Shown here: one piece after another, positions 42,007 through 50,682 of the stretch
Position numbering within the stretch: position 1 is the stretch's first letter
Layout: each line of letters opens with the position of its first letter
Origin: JAHHTP01 sp964587555
Lineage (GTDB): Bacteria; Bacillota; Clostridia; Oscillospirales; Ruminococcaceae
Length of the DNA: 64,000 nt
Assembly (NCBI GenBank): GCA_964587555.1
Contig: CAZPLR010000007.1
Coordinates: 4,004 to 68,003, forward strand
Direction: 5' to 3'
The notes under the pieces: generated by a model
The model's input: only the letters and a program-made list of their open reading frames with translations
The model's database searches: none
Told to the model about the DNA's origin: nothing
Position numbers and translations under genes: made by a program

Positions 42007-42035
42007 ATTATAAAGTGCCTGTCAGGGATTGTCAA
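42007..42035 (-). promoter_or_regulatory. Perfect minus-strand promoter in the trxA-glycosyltransferase gap
   Basis: TTGACA (42035-42030), 17-bp spacer, TATAAT (42012-42007) on the minus strand. No conventional gene lies downstream; only the 31-codon frame. Confidence 0.75.
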
Positions 42036-42105
42036 GGAAAATGTGCGTCGGTATGAACCAATTTTCCAGAAAATTACCGGGGACGGAAAGATTTCTTACA
42101 AATAC

Positions 42106-42134
42106 TTGACAGAACCAGCGATATTGAGTAAAAT
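42106..42134 (+). promoter_or_regulatory. Promoter of the glycosyltransferase gene
   Basis: TTGACA (42106-42111), 17-bp spacer, TAAAAT (42129-42134), about 120 bases before the start codon. Confidence 0.65.
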
Positions 42135-42256
42135 AAGAGAAACTGCAGACGTGTGGAGATGCAGCCAAAAAAACGATGAAAATGCTGAAATGACGACGAT
42201 CCTGCTTAACATCTCTTTCGTGTTGGGCGGGATGCCGGAAAGGAATGACCGTAAGT

Positions 42257-43291
42257 ATGAAAGTATTACTCTATATCGGCGATTTAAAGCTTGTATCGAA
42301 AAGCGGCGTCGGCGAGGCTGTGCGGCATCAAAAACAAATGATGGATCGGCTTGGAATCCCATACACCACCAATCCGAAAGAGGATTATGACATTGTTCAT
42401 ATCAACACGATTTTCCCGCGTTCCCTGTATATGAGCCATAAGGCGCACAGACAGAAAAAAGCGGTGCTTTATTATGCGCACTCCACAATGGAGGATTTTT
42501 CCCACTCGTTCAAAGGCTCTGACTTTTTTGCACCGCTGTTTAAGCGCTGGATCACCCACTGCTATAACACCGCTGATGTTTTGGCAACGCCGACCGAATA
42601 TTCTAAGAATTTACTCAAAACCTATTCTTTGAAGCCTCCGATCTACGATCTCTCTAACGGGATTGACAGCGACTTCTTTGCGCCAAACGAGCGGGCACGC
42701 GCACGCTTTCGGCAGAAATACGAGATACCTCCCCGGCAAAAGGTAGTCATCTCGGTCGGACATTATATCGAACGCAAAGGCATTACCGACTTCATCGAAA
42801 TCGCTCGGCGGCTGCCGCAGTATGAGTTTTACTGGTTTGGCTACACAAACCTGAATCTTGTGCCGGGCGAAATACGCAAGGCGATTACCACTGCGCCGGA
42901 CAACCTGCATTTTCCGGGCTATGTCGGCAGAGAGGAGCTGCGCGACGCTTACTGCGGAAGCGATCTGTTCCTGTTTTTGACCCATGAGGAAACCGAGGGC
43001 ATTGTGCTGTTGGAGGCGCTGGCCTGCGGCGTTCCGGTGGTGGTCAGGGATATCCCGATTTATCGGGATTTTCTTACCGACGGCGTAAACGCTTATAAAG
43101 GAACGGATAACGATACCTTCGTGCGTCTCGTCAAGGGTGTGCTGAGCGGAGAGCTTCCGCATACCGGTGGTCAAGGACGAAGCACCGCCTGCACCCGCGA
43201 TATTTACGCAGTCGGACAAAAGCTGCTGGAAATCTATCAAACGGCGCTGTGTCCGCAGTCATGTGAAGAACCTGCGCACCCGCTTCCATAA
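42257..43291 (+). CDS. Glycosyltransferase family 4-like protein
   Basis: The 344-residue protein (an ATG at 42245 would add four residues) is a GT-B glycosyltransferase of the group-1 type. The N-terminal acceptor domain begins MKVLLYIGDLKLVSKSGVGE; the C-terminal donor domain has VVISVGHYIERKGITDFIEI and the nucleotide-sugar element EETEGIVLLEALACGVPVVV, the E(x7)E motif of retaining enzymes. Clostridial relatives make glycolipids such as diglucosyl diacylglycerol. It is soluble or peripheral and stands alone with its own promoter. Confidence 0.9.
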   Translation: MKVLLYIGDLKLVSKSGVGEAVRHQKQMMDRLGIPYTTNPKEDYDIVHINTIFPRSLYMSHKAHRQKKAVLYYAHSTMEDFSHSFKGSDFFAPLFKRWITHCYNTADVLATPTEYSKNLLKTYSLKPPIYDLSNGIDSDFFAPNERARARFRQKYEIPPRQKVVISVGHYIERKGITDFIEIARRLPQYEFYWFGYTNLNLVPGEIRKAITTAPDNLHFPGYVGREELRDAYCGSDLFLFLTHEETEGIVLLEALACGVPVVVRDIPIYRDFLTDGVNAYKGTDNDTFVRLVKGVLSGELPHTGGQGRSTACTRDIYAVGQKLLEIYQTALCPQSCEEPAHPLP

Positions 43292-43440
43292 GCGGCATGG
43301 ATTCGCTTATTGTGCGATATCGCTTCCCCCTCCTTGATCCGTTTTGCTGTTGTACTGCATTGTTTTTTTCTGCGGATCATGCGTTTTTTGTGAAAGCCAA
43401 AAAATATACCTTTTTAGTCTAATTTATTCCCCTAAACCTA

Positions 43441-43469
43441 TTGACAGCATAGGATATTGGTGATATAAT
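43441..43469 (+). promoter_or_regulatory. nifS-nifU promoter
   Basis: TTGACA (43441-43446), 17-bp spacer, TATAAT (43464-43469), 62 bases before nifS. Confidence 0.8.
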
Positions 43470-43531
43470 GAAACCAAAGGCAGCGGATGGAAATTGCTGG
43501 CCGCTGTTTTTTCCATAGAAAGGATGAGAAT

Positions 43532-44719
43532 ATGTATATATACGCAGATAATGCTGCGACGACAAAAATGAGCGAAACGGCGATCAAAGCGCAGTTTGAC
43601 TGCATCAAAGAGCATTATGGCAATCCGTCGAGCCTGCATTCGGTTGGACAGGACGCCAAAGAGGTTTTGGAGGACGCGCGCAGCAGGATAGCGAAGCTGT
43701 TAAACGCCAAGCCGAATGAGATTTATTTTGTTTCCGGCGGCAGCGAAGCGGACAATCAGGCGATCGTTTCCGCAGCGGCTTTTGGAGCGCGCAAGGGAAA
43801 AAAGCATATCATCTCCAGCAAGTTTGAGCATCACGCCGTACTGCACACTCTGAAGAAGCTGGAAAAGCAGGGATATGAAGTCACCTATCTGGACGTATAT
43901 GAGAACGGGATTGTAAAGCTTGCGGATTTGGAACAGGCGATCCGTCCGGATACGGCGCTTGTGACCATCATGTACGCCAACAATGAGATCGGGACGATCC
44001 AGCCGGTCGCCGAAATTGGCGCTTTATGCCGTAAAAAAGGTGTGCTTTTCCACACCGACGCAGTGCAGGCGGCGGGGCATGTGGCGATCGACGTGGTCAA
44101 GGAGAATATTGACATGCTGTCTATTTCGGCGCATAAATTCCATGGCCCGAAAGGCATCGGCGCGCTGTATGTCAGAAAGGGCATTCCGCTTACGAATTTG
44201 ATCGAGGGCGGCGCGCAGGAGCGCGGTAAACGCGCGGGAACAGAGGACATTCCGGCGATCGCTGCCATGGCGGCGGCATTTGAGGAAGCAGATGAGAAAA
44301 TGGCGGAAAATACCGAGAAAACCGCGGCGCTGCGGGATATTTTGATCGCCGGTTTAAGTGAGATTCCGCATTCTGTCCTAAATGGCGATAGAGAAAAGCG
44401 TCTGCCGGGCACGGTCAACTTCTGCTTTGAGGGCATTGAGGGAGAATCGCTTTTGCTGCTGCTGGACGATAAGGGAATCGCCGCTTCCAGCGGTTCGGCA
44501 TGCACTTCCGGCTCGTTGGATCCGAGCCATGTGCTGCTTGCAATCGGCAGGCCGCATGAGGTTGCGCACGGATCGCTGCGGCTTTCGATCACAGAGCAGA
44601 ACACACCGGAGGAAATGGAATATATTGTAAAATCGGTCAAAGAGGTCGTCAGCTACCTGCGCGATATTTCTCCGGTCTGGGAGGCGCTGGAAAACGGCGT
44701 CAAATCGCACGTTATCTAA
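43532..44719 (+). CDS. nifS: Cysteine desulfurase (NifS/IscS family)
   Basis: The start at 43532 follows GAAAGGATG. The 395-residue PLP enzyme takes sulfur from cysteine for Fe-S clusters. It has DNAATTKMSETA, the PLP-binding Lys in SISAHKFHGPKG near residue 205, and the persulfide Cys in SSGSACTSGSLDPSH. The catalytic-Cys loop SSGSACTSG is of the IscS/NifS (class I) type. nifU follows 18 bases downstream, so this is a minimal two-gene Fe-S assembly operon. Confidence 0.95.
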   Translation: MYIYADNAATTKMSETAIKAQFDCIKEHYGNPSSLHSVGQDAKEVLEDARSRIAKLLNAKPNEIYFVSGGSEADNQAIVSAAAFGARKGKKHIISSKFEHHAVLHTLKKLEKQGYEVTYLDVYENGIVKLADLEQAIRPDTALVTIMYANNEIGTIQPVAEIGALCRKKGVLFHTDAVQAAGHVAIDVVKENIDMLSISAHKFHGPKGIGALYVRKGIPLTNLIEGGAQERGKRAGTEDIPAIAAMAAAFEEADEKMAENTEKTAALRDILIAGLSEIPHSVLNGDREKRLPGTVNFCFEGIEGESLLLLLDDKGIAASSGSACTSGSLDPSHVLLAIGRPHEVAHGSLRLSITEQNTPEEMEYIVKSVKEVVSYLRDISPVWEALENGVKSHVI

Positions 44720-44737
44720 GGAAGGAAAGGGATTATT

Positions 44738-45184
44738 ATGTTATACAGTGAAAAGGTCATGGATCATCTGCGCAATCCGCGCAACTTGGGGAAGATGGAG
44801 AACGCCGACGGTATCGGCGAGGTCGGCAATGCGAAATGCGGCGATATCATGAAGATGTATATCAAAGTGGATAACGGCATCATCACCGATGTGAAGTTCA
44901 ATACCTTTGGCTGCGGCTCTGCAATCGCGACCAGCTCGATGGCAACCGAGATGATTAAGGGCAAGCCGATCGCGGAGGCGCTGCAGCTTTCGAATAAAGC
45001 GGTCGTTGAGGCGCTCGACGGCCTGCCGACGCACAAAATCCATTGCAGCGTTCTGGCTGAGGAAGCGGTCAAGGCGGCTGTCAAGGATTACTACGATAAA
45101 AACGGCATCGCCTACAACGAAAAGCTGTTCGGAAATATCAATTGCGTCTGCTGTCATGATTCTGAGCAGGCAAAGGAGTTATGA
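44738..45184 (+). CDS. nifU: Fe-S cluster scaffold protein (NifU/IscU N-terminal type)
   Basis: The 148-residue protein begins LYSEKVMDHLRNPRNLGKM and has the three scaffold cysteines Cys34 (KCGD), Cys59 (GCGSA) and Cys103 (HCSVLA) plus Asp36, which stabilises the transient cluster. It accepts sulfur from NifS and passes [2Fe-2S]/[4Fe-4S] clusters to apoproteins. The C-terminal CVCCH adds extra cysteines not present in E. coli IscU but usual in Clostridial forms. A terminator follows. Confidence 0.95.
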   Translation: MLYSEKVMDHLRNPRNLGKMENADGIGEVGNAKCGDIMKMYIKVDNGIITDVKFNTFGCGSAIATSSMATEMIKGKPIAEALQLSNKAVVEALDGLPTHKIHCSVLAEEAVKAAVKDYYDKNGIAYNEKLFGNINCVCCHDSEQAKEL

Positions 45185-45208
45185 TTTTTGGCTCCCGGAA
45201 GCTTTTTT

Positions 45209-45252
45209 GCCCGAAAATGTCTTTTGTAAAAGCATTTTCGGGCATTTTTATT
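45209..45252 (+). terminator. nifS-nifU terminator
   Basis: GCCCGAAAATG/CATTTTCGGGC, 11-bp stem with 13-base loop, followed by ATTTTTATTTC. Confidence 0.85.
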
Positions 45253-45276
45253 TCATACGGCAAGTAGATTTCCCGC

Positions 45277-45305
45277 TTGTTTTTTTCTTTGAGGAATGTT
45301 ATACT
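45277..45305 (+). promoter_or_regulatory. Esterase promoter
   Basis: TTGTTT (45277-45282), 17-bp spacer, TATACT (45300-45305), 40 bases before the start codon. Confidence 0.55.
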
Positions 45306-45344
45306 ACTAAGCATAAAAAGCTGCCATAAAAGGAGGATTTTAGA

Positions 45345-46133
45345 ATGGCGATTGGGGAAATGGAGTTTTACTCCAAGCAGCTTCGGCGGGACGTGGATTT
45401 TCGGTTTGTCCTGCCGGGTGATCGTGCGGAAAATATGTATCCGGAGTACTATGAGCGTCCGGCAAAGACCTTGTACCTGCTGCATGGCTACACCAAAAAT
45501 AATATCGAATGGCTGACCTGTTCGAATATCGCGACGCTCGCAATGCGGTACAATTATGCGGTAATCATGCCGAACGGAGAGAATGCGTTTTATCTCGACG
45601 GCGCGCCGAGCGGCAGAAGCTACAACACCTTTGTTGGACAAGAGCTTGTCGCGTACACAAGGAAGCTGTTCGGCTTATCGGACAAAAGGGAGGACACCTT
45701 TGTCGCCGGAGAATCGATGGGCGGTTTTGGCGCGATCATGGTGGGGTTATCTCACAGCGATACTTTCAGCAGGATCGCGGCTTTCTCACCTGCGATGATC
45801 CAGCATCAGGTTGCGGAGATGAAAACGGATTTTGATGATTTTGTCGGGGACTACGCCTCCTTTGCGCTCAACTTCGGCGCACCGGAGCAGGTGCTGCAAA
45901 GCCGGAATAATCCGGAAAAGCTGCTGCTTGATTTACAGCGCGGACAAAAGACGATCCCGCAGATTTTCCTTTGCTGCGGGCAGGAGGATGAGCTGCTTGC
46001 GGTTAACCGCGATTTTGACGCATTTTTGTCGGCGCATGGTCTGCCGCATCAATATTATGAGGGACATGGCAAGCATGACTTTGATTATTGGAATCAATAT
46101 GTGCCGAAAGCGGTCAAATGGATGATCGAATGA
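45345..46133 (+). CDS. Esterase family alpha/beta hydrolase
   Basis: The 262-residue protein belongs to the esterase-D-like (PF00756 type) group: LYLLHGYTKNNIEWL at the oxyanion loop, nucleophile Ser in VAGESMGGFGAIM near residue 127, an Asp in CGQEDELLAVN and the His in GKHDFDYW. There is no signal peptide. Relatives are tributyrin or acetyl-xylan/feruloyl esterases and S-formylglutathione hydrolases; the natural substrate is not readable. AAAGGAGG precedes the start. Confidence 0.9.
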   Translation: MAIGEMEFYSKQLRRDVDFRFVLPGDRAENMYPEYYERPAKTLYLLHGYTKNNIEWLTCSNIATLAMRYNYAVIMPNGENAFYLDGAPSGRSYNTFVGQELVAYTRKLFGLSDKREDTFVAGESMGGFGAIMVGLSHSDTFSRIAAFSPAMIQHQVAEMKTDFDDFVGDYASFALNFGAPEQVLQSRNNPEKLLLDLQRGQKTIPQIFLCCGQEDELLAVNRDFDAFLSAHGLPHQYYEGHGKHDFDYWNQYVPKAVKWMIE

Positions 46134-46214
46134 TATGTGCGGCATATGAGCGTCAGATCGATGCCGGACGACGTCAGGAAATCATTTGCGATACTTGATT
46201 ACAATTGGCTAAAA

Positions 46215-46262
46215 AAACGGCAGATGGGAGGAGAAAATCTTTCCATCCGCCGTTTTTTTTTG
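46215..46262 (+). terminator. Terminator after the esterase gene
   Basis: AAACGGCAGATGG pairs with CCATCCGCCGTTT (one mismatch) around a 15-base loop, with a run of nine T. Confidence 0.8.
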
Positions 46263-46302
46263 TTTTCTTTTTGAAAAAACAATACGGAACGCATTTAGGG
46301 GA

Positions 46303-46331
46303 TTGAAAAAGAGCGGCTAATGTGATACAAT
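46303..46331 (+). promoter_or_regulatory. Promoter of the PASTA pseudokinase gene
   Basis: TTGAAA (46303-46308), 17-bp spacer, TACAAT (46326-46331), about 90 bases before the start. Confidence 0.6.
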
Positions 46332-46428
46332 AAAAGCGTATATATAAATGGGAAAGAACAAACGTAGCAATGTTTTAGAAAGAAACGTTTTTGTCAGCGG
46401 AGTTTATCAAAAACAAGGGGTATTGTAA

Positions 46429-48252
46429 ATGCAGACCAGATGTATGAATTGTATGCACGCAACAGAACAGACGCAAGGACTATGTCCCCATTGCGGCAAA
46501 CCGCTGCAGGTCAGTAATGAGCCGCCGGCGCTTGATGTTTCCGCCGTGCTGCACAAACGCTACCTGATCGGCGCGGTTTTAAACGCGGGCGGTGAGGGGT
46601 ATACCTATGCGGCGTATGATATGTTTGAGGATAAACCGGTTCATATTCGGGAATTTTTCCCAAACGGAATTGTAAACCGTGCGGATGACGGGCTGACCAT
46701 GCAGGTTGATCCGGCGGATCAGCCGGAATGTTTGGAGTGGATCTCCAAATTCATCGCGCTGTATCAAAAGCTAAAATCAATGGGAAGCACCAACTGTATT
46801 GTGCCGTGCCGCGACATCTTTGATGAGAACGATACCGTTTACGCGGTGATCGCGGCTGTTTCCCAAAAGCGTACCCTGCAGCAGTATTTAAACGATTATT
46901 TCAATGAGTTGTCCTGGAAGCAGGCAGAGTTTTTATTTATCCCGCTGTTATACGGGCTTTCGGGGCTGAATACTGCCGGTATTGTCCACTGCGGGCTTTG
47001 CCCGGATAACCTTGTGGTCGATGAAAAGGGCAGGGTCAAGATCATCAATTTTACCATCCCGCAGGCACGCTGTGTCGGCTCGCAGATGCGGCATGAGCTG
47101 TACGCCGGATATTCTGCGCCGGAGCAGTATGTTGCGGATGGCGCGATCGGCGAATGGACCGACGTTTATGCGTTTTGCGCCATCCTTTATCGCGCGCTGA
47201 CTGGAGCGGTCGTACCAAAAGGCAATTCCCGCGCAGTGTCCGATACATTAGTCCCGTTAAGAGAGTTGAATCCGGATATTTCCCCGACTGTCGCCAAAGC
47301 GATCCTGTTGGGGCTGCATCCGGATCCGGCAAAGCGTCCGAAAACCTTTAAGGAGCTTTTGCATCATTTATATAACGAGCTTCCGGAGGAGCGGGTCGCT
47401 AAGGATCCGGAGGATGCGAAGGCGAAAACCATTGTGATTCCGTCGGTCGGGAAGGATGTGAAATCGCCGGAAAAGAAGGAGCGCAGGTTTGTAAAGGAGC
47501 GCAGAAGCTATGAAACGAAGAAGAAGCCGAAGGTTCCGGTCGCGCTGCTTGTGCTGCTGATTGCGCTGCCGGTTGCGTTGGCGCTGTTTGGCTTTGTTTA
47601 TGCGCTGCTTTTGGGCGGAAACGATACGCCGTCGGAAAACATCAGCTATGCTTCGGGCGTCACGCCGCTTTCGTCGACGGACAGCCAAAGCGAGTCGGAG
47701 CCGTCCGATCCGTCAGGTACCGATTCGTCTGATGAAACCTCCGCCGGAATCGAGGTGGAGAACTTCATTGGACAGTTCTATGACGATATTGAGAATAATG
47801 CCGTTTATTCTTCGCTGTACCATTTTTCGGCGATCTACCAGTACAACGATACGGTGGAAAAGGGAAAGATTATCAAACAGAGCATCGAGGAAGGCACAAT
47901 TGTTCCAAAGGGAGAAGATATCGAGTTTACCGTCAGCAAGGGCAGCCAGTACTTTACGGTGCCGTCGATGACGGACGGTCTGGGCAGACGCCGTACAGTC
48001 AAGGATTATGTCGCTGAATTGGACGCCGCCGGTATTGTTTATGTCATCGAGGACAAGGAAACCTCTGAATATCAAAGCGGCAAGGTCGCCGATCTTTCGG
48101 TCAAAGAGGGAACGAAGATCGATCTGGAGAACCCGATCAAGATCACGGTCTATCGGGCGACGGAGCCTCAGCTGAATCCGGACGATGTATTCGGCAGCTC
48201 CTCCGAATCCTCTGAGGAGGAAAGTTCGGAAACGATCTTGGGCGGCGAGTAA
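46429..48252 (+). CDS. Zinc-ribbon membrane-anchored PASTA pseudokinase
   Basis: The 607-residue protein has an N-terminal CxxC zinc ribbon (Cys5/8, Cys19/22), a kinase-like domain (about 44-320), a membrane helix (about 370-397) and an extracellular part with a Ser-rich linker and two PASTA domains (about 441-508 and 509-576). The kinase fold is clear but the catalytic residues are lost: the invariant Lys is Arg74 (VHIREFFP), HRDLKPDN is HCGLCPDN at 187-194 and DFG is NFT at 207-209. The family with VAIKEYFP and an N-terminal zinc ribbon exists as active kinases in Clostridia. PASTA domains bind muropeptide or lipid II, so this is probably a non-catalytic cell-wall sensor. It is a separate unit from PrkC. 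Confidence 0.85.
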   Translation: MQTRCMNCMHATEQTQGLCPHCGKPLQVSNEPPALDVSAVLHKRYLIGAVLNAGGEGYTYAAYDMFEDKPVHIREFFPNGIVNRADDGLTMQVDPADQPECLEWISKFIALYQKLKSMGSTNCIVPCRDIFDENDTVYAVIAAVSQKRTLQQYLNDYFNELSWKQAEFLFIPLLYGLSGLNTAGIVHCGLCPDNLVVDEKGRVKIINFTIPQARCVGSQMRHELYAGYSAPEQYVADGAIGEWTDVYAFCAILYRALTGAVVPKGNSRAVSDTLVPLRELNPDISPTVAKAILLGLHPDPAKRPKTFKELLHHLYNELPEERVAKDPEDAKAKTIVIPSVGKDVKSPEKKERRFVKERRSYETKKKPKVPVALLVLLIALPVALALFGFVYALLLGGNDTPSENISYASGVTPLSSTDSQSESEPSDPSGTDSSDETSAGIEVENFIGQFYDDIENNAVYSSLYHFSAIYQYNDTVEKGKIIKQSIEEGTIVPKGEDIEFTVSKGSQYFTVPSMTDGLGRRRTVKDYVAELDAAGIVYVIEDKETSEYQSGKVADLSVKEGTKIDLENPIKITVYRATEPQLNPDDVFGSSSESSEEESSETILGGE

Positions 48253-48272
48253 AATAAAAAGCGTAAAAAAGC

Positions 48273-48307
48273 GGGCATACCCTAAGCAAGACGGTGTGCC
48301 CCTTTTT
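48273..48307 (+). terminator. Terminator between the pseudokinase gene and hemB
   Basis: GGGCATACC/GGTGTGCCC stem with an 11-base loop and CTTTTT. Its T-run ends 23 bases before hemB, so some read-through into hemB is likely. Confidence 0.65.
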
Positions 48308-48329
48308 CAAAGGAAAGGATCGAGATCAA

Positions 48330-49316
48330 ATGGGCTTTGAAAGTCAGATTCGCCCGCGCAGGCTGCGCGGAAGCTTTGAACTGCGCCAGATGGTGCGAGA
48401 AACAAAGGTAAGCGCCGACTCGCTTGTTATGCCGCTGTTTTTATGCGAGGGAACCGATATCAAGGAGGAAATCCCTTCTCTGCCGGGGCAGTATCATTAT
48501 AGCGTCGACCGGGTGTTTGAGGCGATAGAAGCGCTGCTGGAGCATGGCGTGAGCGCGGTGCTGCTGTTTGGCATTCCGAAGGAGAAGGATCCCTACGGCT
48601 CCCAAGCATACTGCGCGCATGCGGCGGTGCAGCGCGGCATTGCCGAGATCAAGCGCCGTTATCCGCAGATGATGGTTATTACCGATATCTGCATGTGCGA
48701 ATATACAAGCCACGGCCACTGCGGGATTTTAAACGGCAATACGGTGGACAATGATCTGACGCTGCCGTATTTGGCGCGGATCGCGGTATCCCACGCAGAG
48801 GCGGGCGCGGATATGGTCGCGCCCTCGGATATGATGGACGGACGTGTCGCTGCGATCCGCGCGGCGCTGGACGAAAACGGCTTTTCCCATATTCCGATCA
48901 TGTCTTATTCGGTGAAGTACGCTTCCGCATTTTATGGACCGTTTCGGGATGCTGCAGGCTCCGCGCCGTCGTTCGGCGACCGCAAGGGCTATCAGATGGA
49001 CCCGCATAACGTCAGGGAGGCGCTCAAGGAAGCAAGGCTGGACGCTGAGGAGGGCGCAGATATTCTGATGGTCAAGCCGGCGATGGCGTATTTGGACGTG
49101 GTGCGCGCGGTCAAGGAGCGCACGAATTTGCCGTTGGCGGCTTACTCGGTTTCGGGAGAATACGCGATGGTGAAGGCTGCCGCCAAGGCGGGACTGATCG
49201 ACGAATACCGTATCCTTTGCGAGCAGGCGATAAGCATTTTCCGCGCGGGCGCAGATATTTTGATTACCTATTACGCGCCTGAGATCGCGGACGCGATCCA
49301 CAGAGGCGATATTTGA
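48330..49316 (+). CDS. hemB: Delta-aminolevulinic acid dehydratase (porphobilinogen synthase)
   Basis: The start at 48330 follows AAAGGAAAGGAT. The 328-residue enzyme condenses two 5-aminolevulinate molecules to porphobilinogen, the first committed step to tetrapyrroles. The metal-binding cysteine motif DICMCEYTSHGHCGIL, the Schiff-base lysines in SYSVKYASAFYG and ILMVKPAMAYLD are all present. No other hem/cbi gene is in the window, so its pathway partners lie elsewhere. Confidence 0.95.
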   Translation: MGFESQIRPRRLRGSFELRQMVRETKVSADSLVMPLFLCEGTDIKEEIPSLPGQYHYSVDRVFEAIEALLEHGVSAVLLFGIPKEKDPYGSQAYCAHAAVQRGIAEIKRRYPQMMVITDICMCEYTSHGHCGILNGNTVDNDLTLPYLARIAVSHAEAGADMVAPSDMMDGRVAAIRAALDENGFSHIPIMSYSVKYASAFYGPFRDAAGSAPSFGDRKGYQMDPHNVREALKEARLDAEEGADILMVKPAMAYLDVVRAVKERTNLPLAAYSVSGEYAMVKAAAKAGLIDEYRILCEQAISIFRAGADILITYYAPEIADAIHRGDI

Positions 49317-49362
49317 GCCTGCGCTGAGAAAGAGCGGAGGGGCGAGAGAGGATGTACGGCGG

Positions 49363-49983
49363 ATGAATATATTAATTGCCGGCTGCGGAAAGGTTGGCGC
49401 AAGGCTTGCCTATATGCTTGCCAAAGCAGGACACGATGTTTCGGTAGTGGATGAAAGTGAGAAAAAGCTGGCAAGACTGGGCGAAGACTTTCCGGGAATT
49501 GTTACGCTTGGGCTGCCAATCGATCAGGATGCGCTTAAAAGTGCGGGGATTGAAAGCTGCGACGCGATGGCGATTCTCTGCGAGGAGGATAACGTTAATA
49601 TTATGGTCGCGCAGATCGCTAAGGAGATATTTGGCGTTAAGCGGGTGCTTTGCCGTATCTACGACGCGCAGCTGGAATCGGTCTATACCCGATTGGGATT
49701 AGAAAGCTTCTGCCCGACCAGTCTTTCGGCTGCCTTTGCAAAGGAATACCTGGTAGAGAATGTAAAGCCGAAATCGCTGAGCATTGGGACGCACAGCCTG
49801 CGTTTTTATGAGATTCCCGCGCCGAAGCAGGTGGTAAACTGCGCGGTTTCGATGGTGGATGTGGAGGAAGGGCATTTTATCTTTGCGCTGCACCGTGCGG
49901 ATGGGTCAATTGAGGTCTGCGCCGGACAGAATCTGACTATCCGCAAGGGAGATATTCTGGTAATCGGAACGGTTGTAGATTGA
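49363..49983 (+). CDS. trkA: TrkA-type K+ channel regulatory protein, short form
   Basis: The 206-residue protein binds NAD(H) through NILIAGCGKVGARLAYML and continues with the RCK fold (VDESEKKLARLGEDFPGIVT), then a reduced TrkA-C part. Such proteins gate TrkH/KtrB potassium transporters on the cytoplasmic side. A second, longer copy follows 22 bases later, which suggests a hetero-oligomeric gating ring. No TrkH/KtrB gene is in the window. Confidence 0.88.
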   Translation: MNILIAGCGKVGARLAYMLAKAGHDVSVVDESEKKLARLGEDFPGIVTLGLPIDQDALKSAGIESCDAMAILCEEDNVNIMVAQIAKEIFGVKRVLCRIYDAQLESVYTRLGLESFCPTSLSAAFAKEYLVENVKPKSLSIGTHSLRFYEIPAPKQVVNCAVSMVDVEEGHFIFALHRADGSIEVCAGQNLTIRKGDILVIGTVVD

Positions 49984-50005
49984 TCGGAAAGGGAGGAACG
50001 GAGCG

Positions 50006-50680
50006 ATGAAAGTTGTAGTAGTCGGCGGCGGCAAGGTGGGCTATTATCTTTGCAAAACGCTGCTTTCCTGCGGGGATACCGTCACGCTGGTGGAGGAAAA
50101 CGAAGCGCTTGCAAACAGGCTTGCGGGACAGCTTGATATTCCGGTCATTTGCGGCGACGGAACCGCGCTGGAATCGTTAGAAAAGGCGCAGATTCGCGCG
50201 GCGGACGCGCTGATTGCGGCAACGGGGCAGGATGAGGATAACCTTATTTGCTGCCAGCTTAGCAAAAAGCTGTTTCATCTGCGCAAGGTGATCGCCAAGG
50301 TGAACGACCCGAAAAATGTTGAGATATTCAAAAGGCTCGGTGTGGACAACGCCATTTCCAGCACCGACAACATTGTCCGGATGCTGGAGCGCGAGGTGGA
50401 TACCTCTCAGATCAAAGAGCTTTTGGAGGTTGGGAAGGACGCCTCAATCCAAGAGATTCTGCTGCCGGAGGATTATAAGCTTTCCGGAGTTCCGCTGGTC
50501 GATCTCAAGCTGCCGCAAAGCTGCGTCATCATTTCGGTCATGCGCGGCAAAAAGCTGATTATCCCGCGCGGCAGCACCAAGCTGGAAAGTGGCGATACGC
50601 TGCTTGTGCTTACGCGCGACAGCGCTGTTTCGGAGCTATTAAGGCGATTAAAATTGCAAATGGAGGAAAGGGGAGCGTGA
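50006..50680 (+). CDS. trkA: TrkA-type K+ channel regulatory protein with TrkA-C domain
   Basis: The 224-residue protein has the NAD-binding start VVVVGGGKVGYYLCKTL with Glu at the ribose position (VEENE), an RCK fold and a complete C-terminal TrkA-C domain (ILLPEDYKLSGVPLVDLKLP). It is paired with the shorter copy upstream. Its TGA overlaps a possible GTG of lexA, so lexA is translated in continuity. Confidence 0.92.
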   Translation: MKVVVVGGGKVGYYLCKTLLSCGDTVTLVEENEALANRLAGQLDIPVICGDGTALESLEKAQIRAADALIAATGQDEDNLICCQLSKKLFHLRKVIAKVNDPKNVEIFKRLGVDNAISSTDNIVRMLEREVDTSQIKELLEVGKDASIQEILLPEDYKLSGVPLVDLKLPQSCVIISVMRGKKLIIPRGSTKLESGDTLLVLTRDSAVSELLRRLKLQMEERGA

Positions 50681-50682
50681 GC

